A program made the translations under genes and the position numbers. The notes under the pieces are model-generated. The model saw only the letters and a program-made list of their open reading frames with translations. It did not search any database and was not told where the DNA came from. Below are positions 9,661 to 20,822 of a stretch of DNA of 64,000 bases, one piece after another. Source of the stretch: Callaeas wilsoni (Eukaryota > Chordata > Aves > Passeriformes > Callaeidae); assembly GCA_013398955.1 (NCBI GenBank), contig VWPU01013479.1, positions 1 through 64,000 of the forward strand, written 5' to 3'. The first letter of the stretch is position 1; the number at the start of each line of letters is the position of its first letter.

Positions 9661-12600
9661 ATTATCAGCCTACAAATTTGATCCTACCCTTGCATGAAGA
9701 ACTCATCTGAATTTGACAAAATTTGTGAAGACTTGTTTTTTTCTTGCACACTAATAAGTAGATCTGTTATCTAAGAGATGACTTACTTCCTTTAATCTCT
9801 TTATGTTGGTGAACTCAGTCAATTTGACCTGTATCTGAACCAGCCTGTGGCTTTGTTTGTTTTTTTTTTTTTTATTTTGGTATGGAAAAATCAAACTTTA
9901 TCTTAGAACATTTTGACAGATTCTTCACATGTTGGCGCTCTCTGCTTGTCATAGAAGAAAGCAGCTTATCTTGGCCAATTCCACTGCTCTGTCATTACAA
10001 TTCTTCCTTGTGTTGCCTGTCCAAGGCAAATGCTGAACTCCCTACGTAGGCAGTAGTATTGCCATTATTCTACAACACATCTTCTTTTTATGTTTAAGAA
10101 AAATGTGATGAGAGAGAAATGGCATAGACATTTCTAATACTGCATTTTTTTTTCCCCAGATTGTTCGGGTACCAGTAACAAGAGCTCCTCTGTGAGCCAT
10201 TTCCATACTGGATGAGCTCACAGTGCACTTTGATATGTAGTGCTGCACAAGCCTTTTTGTGTATCAGATGTAATTAGTGACGTGACTCACAATAATTACT
10301 CATTTTATTGAAGTGCGTTGACTGAGATCCTGCCATGAATAAATACATAGACCAAGAGCTTATCCTGTTATTTGAACTGGCTGTTCCCTCAACATGTGTA
10401 TTTTGTTCTTTTTGGTGCTTGACTTTTCAGAGTTCTCAGTAACACTCCTTAATAAAAAGACTAGGCACTGTTTCTGGGGGAAAGGTCTTTGTCTTAGGGA
10501 CACAGTTTACTGATTCACAGTGCAGCTCCTCAGCTCATCTCCTCTCCTCTTACATTCAGACAGCAATGGCTCAGCAGACACCAGGTTAAAAGAAGGCTGT
10601 ATCTTTTTCCCTGTTCAATTAATTGCAGAGTTGGGTTCTCAGGGATACAACTAAGGAGTGAAATGTGCTCAATTACCTGTATGAATCAGAGTGATATTGG
10701 ATCTCTCTTACTGGGAATCGAGATAAATGGGTGTTTCCAGGAATGAAGAGAATGATTGCGATTAACAGAGGGTTTACACCATTCCTCCCTTCCCTTTGTA
10801 TCTCCATCCTTATTCAGTGCAAACTTGGTACAATTCCATTTGCATCATTACTTCATCTGCCACTGACATAGCTTCTTCCAGGAGGCAGAAGTGATTTACT
10901 GGGGCTAAGACTCCGGTACAACAATGGAAAGAAGATAAGGAGTGATAGCTCTGCCTCTCCCATGAAACCACTCTGGAGCTGGGACCATCATCCTTTTAGA
11001 GAATTTAGCTCCTCATCTTATCTTTGTGAATGCAAGGCTAATTATTCCTCCTGGAGGAGAAGTTTCTTGATTCTTTTGTGTGTAAGTTTGATGAAGTTTT
11101 GTTTCCTGCTCCCTTGTACAGCAGTATTTGGGATATTTCCAGCTATTACTCTAACCCAGTAAATCAGTTATGCAAAAGTGAGTGCTACACAGGTTCCTCA
11201 ATTAACACAACTAATACCCCAGATTATACGAAGATTTTTTTTTTTTTTCAGAAACACATTACACATAAATTTAACTTAGAATTTTAGAATGCTGATGTTC
11301 TAAGGCACCATTTTGAAGACATGTCTTGCTGCCATCTTACATCTTACCTACAAGAAATGAGGCCCTGGTATTTCATCATTATCAGGAAAGAAAAAGAAAA
11401 AAAGTTCTGGAACTCTCCATCAAATCACCTTGATAGAAAAAAGTCTCTGGAAAGCATTTCACCAGTACACAACTGCAGTGAGTGCTATTAGGGAGTCGCA
11501 AGAAATGCAGGATATATTGGGAACTGTGTGTGTTGTTAAGGAGAAGTGAATTTCAGATCTGGTGTGTGAATGCTCTCAAATCACCATGAGCTTAGAAACT
11601 GGTCTGTGAGCACCTTTCAGGGCTGAGCTCTTAATTTGTAATTTGGCCACCATTCCTCAAGTGCTGTATGTCATTTTTAATGACATTGATAATAGTGAGG
11701 AAGGAAGAATGGTTTTGGTTTTGCTTGGAGTTTTTAAATTTTTATTTAGGGGCTGTAAGTAAACACTTCATATAAAGTACATACAATTTTTATGAGAATG
11801 TTTTATTTCCAGTAAAAGTTTCAAATACAAATATGATTTTGTGAAATGCCATTTTTAGTGATAGAATGGAATGAATACCCAGACTTTTGAACTGTTCTGC
11901 TTAATCTTACTCACTGCTCTGGAATAAATGATTGCTTCACCAAAATTATCTTCTAGATTGTGGATGAGGAGACATCACAATCAGCTGGGACTGCCAGATT
12001 TCTTCATGGAAAAAAAATGTGTATTGGCAGTTGCTTCTATTTTTTTTTAGTAAGAGCTCAAAATTAAGCTGAATCCAAATTCTTTTAAATTACAGGCACT
12101 GCTTTCAGCCATTAAGAAGGTCAGACCAGCATTCCAAAATTTAAAAAAAAAGGTTTTAGAATTACATGGTAAATGGGTGATGTATTAAAATTCACTTTCA
12201 ATTATTGTCTCAACTATTGTCTCCTTTTAGAATTTCCTTTGCAATTTCACAGTTCCCATATTGCTTTGAAATGCAACTGAAAAACACAAGGTCTAGTTAA
12301 TCTTTCCCTGAGAGTAGTAGGCTTTCTCAGTTACCTGTTCTCCTTATCATTTGTTGTTGTTCCTTAGGATATTTTCTGTTGCTTAATAACATTTCTCTTT
12401 ACCATTCTAAATGAAAAATATATTTATTTTTAAAAGCTTTGAGTTGTGCAGAATAAATCAACTTATGTCAGCTCAGAATCAATTAAATTGGACAAACATG
12501 TCTTCTTTTAACATCTGTGTAAATCAGGCTAGATCTCTCAGTCTCTCAGCTTAAAGGAGATGCAGAGTTAGATTTACAGGCAGAAGAGAAATATGCAAGG

Positions 12601-14708
12601 CAAATGTCCGATCCCTCATTTAGCTCAGTTGGCTGGGAATAATGAGCTTCATTTTCTTTCCTTCTCATGATGCAAAGTTTTGAACAGCAGGAGAAGTACC
12701 ATGGTATATATGCACACCACAATTGATAGTGCAACAGGAAACAAAGAGGGGAAGATAGTAACAGTAGATGTATTCATAATCCTGCAATAATTTATTTTTA
12801 ATGAAAAAAGGCATATGTATTTAGAACGATGTTATAGCTCCATCAGTTTGAAGCCTGCATTTTCTGTTTGTTGATCTCAAGCACTTAGCTCGGTTGGAAC
12901 CTAACACTGCTACAGAAACTCCTTGAAAACAACTACTGGTCCCAGGAGACTGGATTTTCCTTGTCCTCTGAGATATTCACTGAGCCACAGCCGGCCAGGG
13001 AGTGAAACCCTGTGTTTTCCTTGGGTGCAGCACTGTCACACACCGCCTCGGTCTTTCTGGTACATTACCACGGCACAGGGTACCCATCCTGAGGTGTACT
13101 TCCTATAGTCCTTAGAACCTCCTCCTCCCCGTCTGGAATAATCAGCCTGCGTGCTTCTCATTGCAGTTTTCTGAGACGGTCTCTGTGTGGGTATGTCGAG
13201 TGCTCTTATGAGGCAAATATCAAATTAGAACACAAAAATGTGAGCACTTGCATTTTCAGAATGGCACTTTCTGGGTTTTTTTTTTAATATCAACCAATTA
13301 AGATGTTATTTTCAAGGAGAGGCTTGGCATTTTTTCAAAAATTTACTTCTTGAGGCCTGAAAAGGATTTAGTTGGCATGAAGAAGTGATCCCAGGCTTAG
13401 ACTTTTCGATGGCTTCAATGTGAACACAGCTGGAATTTTTTAAGCTGATTTGACTAAAAACCTACTTCCTGCCACTGTTGAAAATAAAGCACTATAATTT
13501 TTTATTTTTTTTTCCTAAAGCTGACAAACCTACAGCAAAGACAAAAGAGTTCAAAGCCCCCATGAGGTGTTTTATTGTGGTTTGCATTAAGGAACTAAAA
13601 GAGTACATACACAGCTATTAAATATGGAAATGAATATGCCTGTAAAGCCATTACTTCTTATTTAATAACTTATCATCTTTGTAGCTTTGGTAACTCCCTT
13701 TAAAACGAGAAGAGTGTCAGCCATTCATTTCTCCAGTACAAACATTTTTTTACCTATGGATACTTGCAAATATAAGACTTTTTTAGACAAAATTTTGAGA
13801 AGTAAAGTAGGTAAAAAAATAATTTGTCAATAGCTTTTATTCCATTGAATGTTTTTTCAAGCTCCCTCTCCACTATTTCCTGATCTCAGGTAAATGTGTT
13901 CTTAAGTTCACACCAACAGCTGAAAGGCTAAACTGCATAAAATGGCAAAAGTAGCTTGAAGCTTTCGGATGCAGTCAGGTGTACCACTGTCTGCACGAGC
14001 AGTGCTCAGAAAGTGGAGCTAGGAGAAGACTTACGGCCTTGGCCAGCACAGTTTGGCCCAGCAGACAGGTCCAACAAACCACAGCCTTTTTTTCATCTGG
14101 TCCCATTCTTTCCTTTGAGACATGGGAGACTCTGCTTGCACAGTATGTGCTTCCTCAGCTGATGAATTCATCCTCGCCAGCACCCAGAAGGTGAGCAATG
14201 GATTCATGAAGCACTAGCATGGTGCTTACTGAAGAGAAAGAACGTGAGCCTTGGGCATTTTTGTGTATGCATGCCCCCGGACTAGTTAGAGCAGGCTCTG
14301 AGGAAGAGGGGCAAGCACAGGAATTGAGCATCTCCCCAGCAGCTGGGAGAGCAGAACGACCACCCTGATGCAGGGGCTCCGAGGAAGCTTTTATAGAGGA
14401 AGGCTGTGCCAGCTGAATCAATACTGGGGCAGGTTTCATACCTACTGTGGTAATTTACAGAGAGGGGACACGATCCAATGGAATTAATTAAAAAAATTCA
14501 ACTAGACAATCTTTCTTGAGTTGGACTTTTTTTTTTTTTGCCAATACAGGAGTCTGCCTCAGACTTAATTTCCATTTGTTATTAAAAAAAATAAAAAGAT
14601 ATATTCTATTCCAGATTCTCAGTGTCATTGCCAAAGAACTTTCCTTCATATAAATGTTCCAGTTACATGCAGCACTGCAGTCCAGTGATCAGATCCCTCT
14701 CCATTACT

Positions 14709-14747
14709 ATTTTTATTTTTTTATTTTTATTTTTATTTTTATTTTTA
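14709..14747. repeat. (ATTTT)n microsatellite
   Basis: This is a run of TATTTTT/ATTTTT units of five to eight bases, slightly imperfect, likely length-polymorphic. Shortly downstream TTGGTACTGGG occurs twice, at about 14797 and 14812. Confidence 0.9.
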
Positions 14748-15992
14748 CTATTGTATTTGTGTTTCTATCCAGTGCCTTTTTATGGGTTCTGATATTTTGG
14801 TACTGGGTATATTGGTACTGGGGTCAAGCATCAAATGCTGGTTATGAGACAGCCTGTCCTTCTCCTTGTATGCTCACTTCCTCTCTTACCTTGTTCTTAA
14901 AGAGGTGAAAGAATTCTGCCTGGATTTTTCCAAGAGGCAAGCAGCTGAGTTTATTCTTTTCACTCTGTGTGGTGACTGTGACAGACCTTTGCTTTAGGGT
15001 TATTTTCTTTTGCACACGGGGACAATGGCATGAGAAGGGTTTATGGCTTGCTTATGGCTATTGAAAGCTTCCCTAGCCAGCTGGAGATCCCTTTCAGATG
15101 GGGTTGGATGTGAGAGAAAACATGTAATGTCTAAGATCAACTAAACTTGAGATTGTGTGTAACATCAATAAACCACAGCACTCTGAATAAACAAGGTGGC
15201 CACTCACTGTTTACTGTTCCCTTTGCTTATTTTTCCAGCACTGTGTCTGTGATAGTCCCAACCTGTTTGCTGAGCAGCTTAAGGTGGGTTTTTCTCAAAA
15301 TAGGTCTAATTCTTAGCTGATAGATACAAGTTCTATGTGGAAATGTGTTAGAGAGGACTAGCAGATTGTGGGACAATTTTTCTCTAAAAGGCCCTTTAAA
15401 GAAAGCAAGTATTTATCAGTGGAGAGTGAGGGGGTGGCATAGGAAGCACCAGGAGGTGAAAGGGGCTTGTAGAGATTACCACAGGCACAAAATATTGCAC
15501 CCCAGCTCACGTAGCATGAGACTATTCAGCCGTAATGTCTCCTCCAGAGGCAATCTCCAGTTGTTTTGAAGCTGACTTCAAATCTGGTATCAGATCTTGT
15601 GTTGAAGAAAGTACGTGTGTTCTCTTTAGGCTCATTTAGGAGGGCGAAATACCATTTTTCCGCATAGGAATGGAGCATAGTTCTGGCCTACTGTGTCATT
15701 TACGTGTTAAAGTTTTCTGCAGTGATGCCAATTTATTTGTTTTGATTTGTGGAGTTGAAAGATTGGGGAAAAAGATTGTTCTGTTTTGGACCCTCCCAGC
15801 ATTAGGAGTTCTGGCGAAATGGGAGCTGCAAGGCTGCTGTGGGTGCTGGAGCACATGGTGAGCAGAGTTTCTTCTCGTGGCTGTCTAATGGGGAGAGTCA
15901 GATTCTTCTTAGCAGCACACAGTGACATCTGTTTAGATGGTAGGACTTTTTTCCCTTTCTTTTTGTCTGTTGTTTTTTTTTTTTTACTATAA

Positions 15993-16175
15993 GCATACTG
16001 AGACATTGGAACAGGTTATACAGGGAGGCAACAGACTGGCCACTGCTCCAGGTATTTGAAGCTCATCTAGATGAGGCCCTGTGTAAACCCACCTCACCTC
16101 ATTAGGTAGCCCTGTTTTGAGCAGGATTTTGGCTGACACAACCTTCAGATGTCTTTTCAAACCTGCATGTTTTGT
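15993..16175 (+). mobile_element. Old CR1-type LINE 3' end remnant (plus strand)
   Basis: The segment CTGAGACATTGGAACAGGTT followed by a GGGAGG-like block, then CCAGGTATTTGAAGCTCATC and TAGATGAGGCCCTG, follows the order of the CR1 tail (GAGACACTGGAACAGGTTGCCCAGAG, later GTTCAAGGCCAGGTTGGATGAGG), with many substitutions. Downstream, GTTTTGAGCAGG near 16110-16125 fits the next part of such tails. The end is indistinct. It is much more diverged than the copy at 8512, so older. The exact subfamily cannot be told. Confidence 0.65.
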
Positions 16176-17502
16176 GCTTCTGCGATTTTATCAGAGATCA
16201 ACAGGTGTGACTCTTAAGACATTGGTATCTATTTTGGCAATGTTTCCAGTACAGCTTATCTATTAAAGTGGTTCTGAAGAAGAAAGTTAGCTTCTCTCAA
16301 AAGGTCAGAAATTTGACCCAAATGACTTGGCATCCCATGTGCCTTTTTCCACAGTGAAAGCGATAAATACTCAACATCAGGAATTTTTATTTAGATTCCA
16401 GCTGCAAATTATTGTGCCTGAAGTGTGTGTTTCCAAGACTGAAACCTTGCATGTTGTGTAAATTGTTTTCTTACAGTAAGAAATACAATAGATTTCCCTG
16501 GTGTGGACGAGAAAATCATGGGTCTGCCTGATTTGGTTGAACAGTAAAATGTAACAATTCCTCTTCTAAGGAATGGCAAAAATCCTAGATATGCAGCATT
16601 ACATGGAATTATATGAGGACAATGTCATATGATTCCATGTGTATTTCCTGTACATAATCTCCTTTTTTCTCTTGTTTAAGAAAAAGGGATTGCCTTCTTT
16701 TTAAACTGAGCTCATTCATAATACAGTGACTAAATCAGTATGTTATGATGGAGCATGCAGTATGTAGCTAAATTTACAGGTTTAAAAAAATTCTATAATA
16801 ATTTTATTTATTTATTTAAAAAATTGTATTGAAATCCTTTATTACCAAATCAGAATAAAGGTTAAATTATGTAAGTAGCATTTCTGACCATATTTCTTCG
16901 TATTTCATTTGGTGTCAGAACAGATATTAGATCTTGTTCTGGTTCTAGTTTAATCTCAAAGTTTGTATCTGTGTGTGTGTAATGTTACATAGAACAGATG
17001 AAACAGACTCCTATAGTACCTGCTGTGTTTGGGGAGGTATACGTGTCTATTTCTGGGAAAATTTTATGTTCTCTGATGTATTGCAGCTGTATAGTATAAA
17101 ACGTTTGCTAAAATATGATAAAATGGCAAGTCCAGTTAAAAAATTCTAAATTACCTGACCATATCCTGTTTTGAATGAATAGCATCCTAAATCTGTCCAG
17201 GCTATTGTATTTTCTTTCATTTGAGTGGCTGAATTTGCATGCTCAAGCTCTGCTCTTTAGTGGTGTGTGTGCACACTCATACACAACCAGCATAGAAAAA
17301 AATTAGTGTGATACATACTTCTGAGGTTAAGCTTTTCCAGGCTGCAGTTTATATTGTAGTATTTTTAATATTTGACAAATTCATTAGAATTGTATTAGTT
17401 ATTAGTCCGTACAGACTTAGGGAAGGTTTCTTTAGCCTCTTTGCAAGCACGTACTGGTCTCTGACTGGCATTATTTATCAAAGTCCCTCTGTTTCTGTCT
17501 GC
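16176..17502. other. Intronic stretch, no gene seen
   Basis: This is AT-rich sequence holding the 16-bp stem inverted repeat at 16601-16640, a T/A-rich patch at about 16780-16830 and a short (GT)n at about 16970-16981. Nothing else is recognised. Confidence 0.5.
16601..16640. repeat. Near-perfect inverted repeat, 16-bp stem, 8-base loop
   Basis: ACATGGAATTATATGA (16601-16616) and TCATATGATTCCATGT (16625-16640) are reverse complements at 15 of 16 positions. The one difference would be a U-G wobble in RNA transcribed from the plus strand. The spacer is GGACAATG. The stem is too short for a typical microRNA precursor, and flanking bases do not extend it beyond one more wobble pair. It may be a cruciform-prone palindrome or the remnant of a tiny terminal-inverted-repeat element. 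Confidence 0.88.
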
Positions 17503-17690
17503 CATAGAATCACGGAATCTTGTGGCTTGGAAGGGACCTCCAGCCAACATCATGCGCAAGGCAGGTCTGATGAGATTAGCTGCTTTGAGACAAGTCCACT
17601 TAAGTCTTTAATAAACTGCAGTGGTGGAAATCTCACCCTTTAATATCAGTGTTCCAGTAGTGTTCCAGCAGGTCACTTTACACATAAGTA
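17503..17690 (-). mobile_element. CR1 LINE 3' end remnant (minus strand)
   Basis: CATAGAATCACGGAATCTTG followed by GGCTTGGAAGGGACCTCC is the complement of a CR1 tail of a somewhat different subfamily from the copy at 8512. Further right, GGTGGAAATCTCACC and GTGTTCCAGTAG match the complement of the GATTCCA.. and ..CACTGGAACA parts of such tails, with deletions between. The left boundary is sharp and the right boundary is uncertain. It is heavily truncated and without coding capacity. Confidence 0.8.
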
Positions 17691-17697
17691 AGAGGAG

Positions 17698-17850
17698 TAA
17701 TTCCCCATCCCTGAAAGTGTTCCAGGCCAGATTGGATGAGGCTTTGAACAACCTGGTTTAGTGAAAGATGTCCCTGCATATGGCAGGGGAGTTGAAATTC
17801 GATGATCTTTAAGGTCCTTTCCAACCCAAACCATTCTATGGTTGATTCTA
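17698..17850 (+). mobile_element. CR1 LINE 3' end (plus strand)
   Basis: CCCCATCCCTGAAAGTGTTC, then AGGCCAGATTGGATGAGGC, then AACAACCTGGTTTAGTG, then CATATGGCAGGGG, then GATGATCTTTAAGGTCC and TTCCAACCCAAACCATTCTA follow the canonical avian CR1 3' UTR in order. The copy ends near the terminal GATTCTA. It lies immediately right of the minus-strand CR1 tail, so the two fragments point outward with their truncated 5' ends abutting. Confidence 0.92.
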
Positions 17851-19319
17851 GGACTTCCTGTTTTCATTTGCTTTTTAAAACTGAAGAAACTCAGTTCTCT
17901 CATCTCTCCATTGAAGCCATGTGGTCCAGAAACTTGTATCTTTTCTTTGGCTTATTTTTATTCTTGGAAAGTGATCCTTCCATTCTAATGGTGAGTTGCT
18001 CACTTCAGTATCTGCTCACCATCTCTTCACCCCTCTCCAGGTTCATCTCTGCATATAAAATGAACAGAGTCTGACTCTGTCTATTACAATAATTCATAAT
18101 GCAGTCACTTTAAAACTGTGTAAGAACCATATATCTCTTTTTGTATATACTGACTGACTATTAAGTTGTTTTGGTGTCCGTTTGGGGAAGAAAAAGGAGG
18201 ATTTTGTTGGCCTTGGTGTGGTTAGAGCCAACTATTGAAGGGTTTTTTCCAGAGAATGTGAACAAATGTGGTGTTTTGAGTGCCCATGACAATTGCTGAG
18301 TGTTTCTTGAAGCAGAGTTTGATGATATGAGGAAATCACCTGCCAGCCATTTTTAGAGGAATTTCTCTATAACTCTCTGAGGTTACCCTTTGATTCCTTC
18401 CCAAAACTCAATTCCTATATGCAATTTTAAAGGAAAAACCTGTTTACTGGTTCTCTATTAGTTTACATTTTGGGCATTAATTTTTGTCAGTGCAGGAATC
18501 CAAAGCATTGTGTCATTTGGTAATATCAAAATCTCTTGTATATGAAGAATAAAATAGATCTCAATTCACTTCTTTAGATTCTCTGCAGACAAATTCGTTC
18601 TCTGTGTGGTAAAGCGTAGGTGGGTTTTGACTGTAAAAGGATATTCATTTCCATTTGATCTGCCTTAATCCTGAGGATATGGGTTCAGATCCCAGAGCTA
18701 TTGAAAATATTAACCTGATGCTTCCATCAGCCTTCAAAAGCTGTGTGATTGAAGGCTCTCAGCAGCTGTTATCTACTATAATAAATGCCATGATAAAACA
18801 CTAGACGAGCTGAAGTTGGTTTTTGAGGGTTTTTTGTTGGTTTTTTTTTAAGAGCAAATAAAAGTATTTTCTTTCTAAATTAAGTTTGGAAAAAAAAATC
18901 CTTTGATGATTTTTTTCTCTAGATAGAAAGTACCAATAAGATTGTTCTTTTCCACAAATACTGCTTAGGATTTGAGGGTCACAGTTCATTGCAAAATATG
19001 CTGCCTCTGTTTGCCCAGCTGCCACACCTCCTCTGCCTTGTCTCCTCCTCTGTGTGAAGAAAGAGGCTGAAAGCAAGGTACAGGGAATAACAGGTTTAGT
19101 GCTGCTCTGCTTGTAGGCCATAATCAATGTAAATGGTGTTAACAGGATTAGGACTTTTTGCTTCCATGTGCATATCCCACCCTAGAGGAATGGTACCCTA
19201 GTACTTAAGCACAGGCAAGATAACATAGTCTCCTGGTGTGGTTGTGGCTATGTAGTGATGTACTGGTGATCCAAAACACAGGAATAAGTCTTGCAAGCTT
19301 TTTTATTATGATTATTTTT

Positions 19320-19350
19320 GGGGGGGGGTGGGGCAGGTGGGAGGAGAGTG
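19320..19350 (+). other. G-rich tract with possible G-quadruplex
   Basis: A run of nine G (19320-19328) is followed after single T by GGGG (19330-19333), then GG and GGG (19339-19341), then more G pairs. This satisfies the G3+N1-7 pattern on the transcribed (RNA-like) strand, so a quadruplex in nascent SEMA3C RNA or DNA is possible. The complementary C-run is followed by T-rich sequence downstream (19364-19384). Confidence 0.6.
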
Positions 19351-20775
19351 GTGACGGTGTTTGGTTTTTTAATTTTTTTTTTCTTTACTGTTAAGTCAAG
19401 GTTGAAACAACTGGGAACTGCTCCTCCGGCATAACCTGGGTAGTCTAGGCAGAATGAGCCCTCAGACAGAAGCAAGCCAAAATGTCAAAACCAAAGGAAA
19501 CTCCTAGGGACAAAATGGATATGGGAAGGATGTTTCTTTAATCTTCCATTCCAACTTCAATTTTATGCATGTTACACACAAATTATAGTAAGATTATGTT
19601 ACAGAACTGTGTGTTACAAACCTTATGGTGCAAAACTTAAAGAAAAAAATCCATATTCATGTCCGATGCATTTTAATTTCAAAATGGTCCACGGAGTTTA
19701 TGCCCAGCATATCGTTTGTATTGCAGCAGTCTTTCTCTGTCTTACATGTTTCCATTTGGTTTTGGCAAAACAAAAGGAGACAGTTAAAAACACATTTCTC
19801 TTTGTGAGGACAAAAAAACCCCTTCTGAAGTCCAGTGATGTTACCAAACTTTGGATCACGATCGTATTTTCCAGTGGTTGCAGTATTTCCATTAGAAATC
19901 TACATTTAATCACTCTCCACCCTAAAAGAGGGTGTGCAGTTATGAACACGATACATGACAGTGTTCAGTGATTTCTTTCACTGTTAGAGAGTATTCAGTT
20001 TTCTAATGAATATTGTAATGAAAACAGAATAGATTAAAATCAGTTTTTATGTTTTTACTTTTCTTTTTAATATGTCCAAACTGCAGCGTGACGCGTTTAT
20101 CCAGTTCAGAGGTTTCAGGGCCATGGATGTGGTTTTGCATTAACAAAGTGGCATTTGCATGTCTTGGGACAGGCCTTGCTACTCCTCTTGGCAGTGATGA
20201 AAAGGACACACGTTTGCTACTGTCCCTTCTTCACTGCCCATACCAGTAATTGCCACTTTGTGTTATTTATAGAGACTGAGCTGGTTTGCAGTTTTGTTTT
20301 TTCCTGCTTTTCTCTTTAGCCGCTATCCAACACGACTGCACTCAAGCTTTTTCTTGAGGTTTGTCTGGTGGAAGCAGAATTAAAGATTTTTGTGTACTTT
20401 GCCATCTTATGACAACTGGCAGCAACTGAAATGAGGCATGTCAAGCGACTACCACAAAAAGAAATCAGTAATTTACAAGTTCAGACAAAGGTTGAAGAAA
20501 CAAGCCTTCTCTGTAGTTGCTCTGTCTTGTTCGGTCTGTTAGTATTTTCACATTTGAGAATATTTAATTTTCCTAATTGAGAGAATGTTACACTACAGTT
20601 GAGAAGAAAAGGCAAAATCAAAAGCAGAATACTCTCATTTTCAGGAGAGCAGTGCTAATGTTTGTGTTAGTCAGTGAGAAAAACATGGGGGTGGATGAGA
20701 AACAATAATTCATTACTGTCTCTCCTGCAGTCAATTAAATGTCTCATACATAGCTGATTAAAGCTGCCTTTTTTC

Positions 20776-20821
<46 letters not shown>

Positions 20822-20822
20822 T
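20776..20822. repeat. (AAT)n microsatellite
   Basis: This is a pure trinucleotide array of about 15 units starting after TTTTTTC and ending at ATTCATTGG. Purity and length suggest it is polymorphic. Confidence 0.97.

Larger units (their letters stand above)
9041..15992. other. Intronic stretch, no gene seen
   Basis: This is AT-rich intron with homopolymer runs (A near 9247-9260, T near 9860-9872 and 11237-11250), an inverted/direct repeat cluster at 9597-9660, and an ATTTT microsatellite at about 14709-14747. A slightly GC-richer patch lies at about 12920-13200. No recognisable coding, RNA gene or transposon sequence was found apart from these. Confidence 0.5.

Noticed and set aside
18607..18692. 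tRNA-like A box (TGGTAAAGCG) and B box (GGTTCAGATCC)
   Set aside because: The boxes are about 75 bases apart and no acceptor, D or anticodon stems can be folded around them, so neither a tRNA gene nor a clear tRNA-derived SINE is supported.
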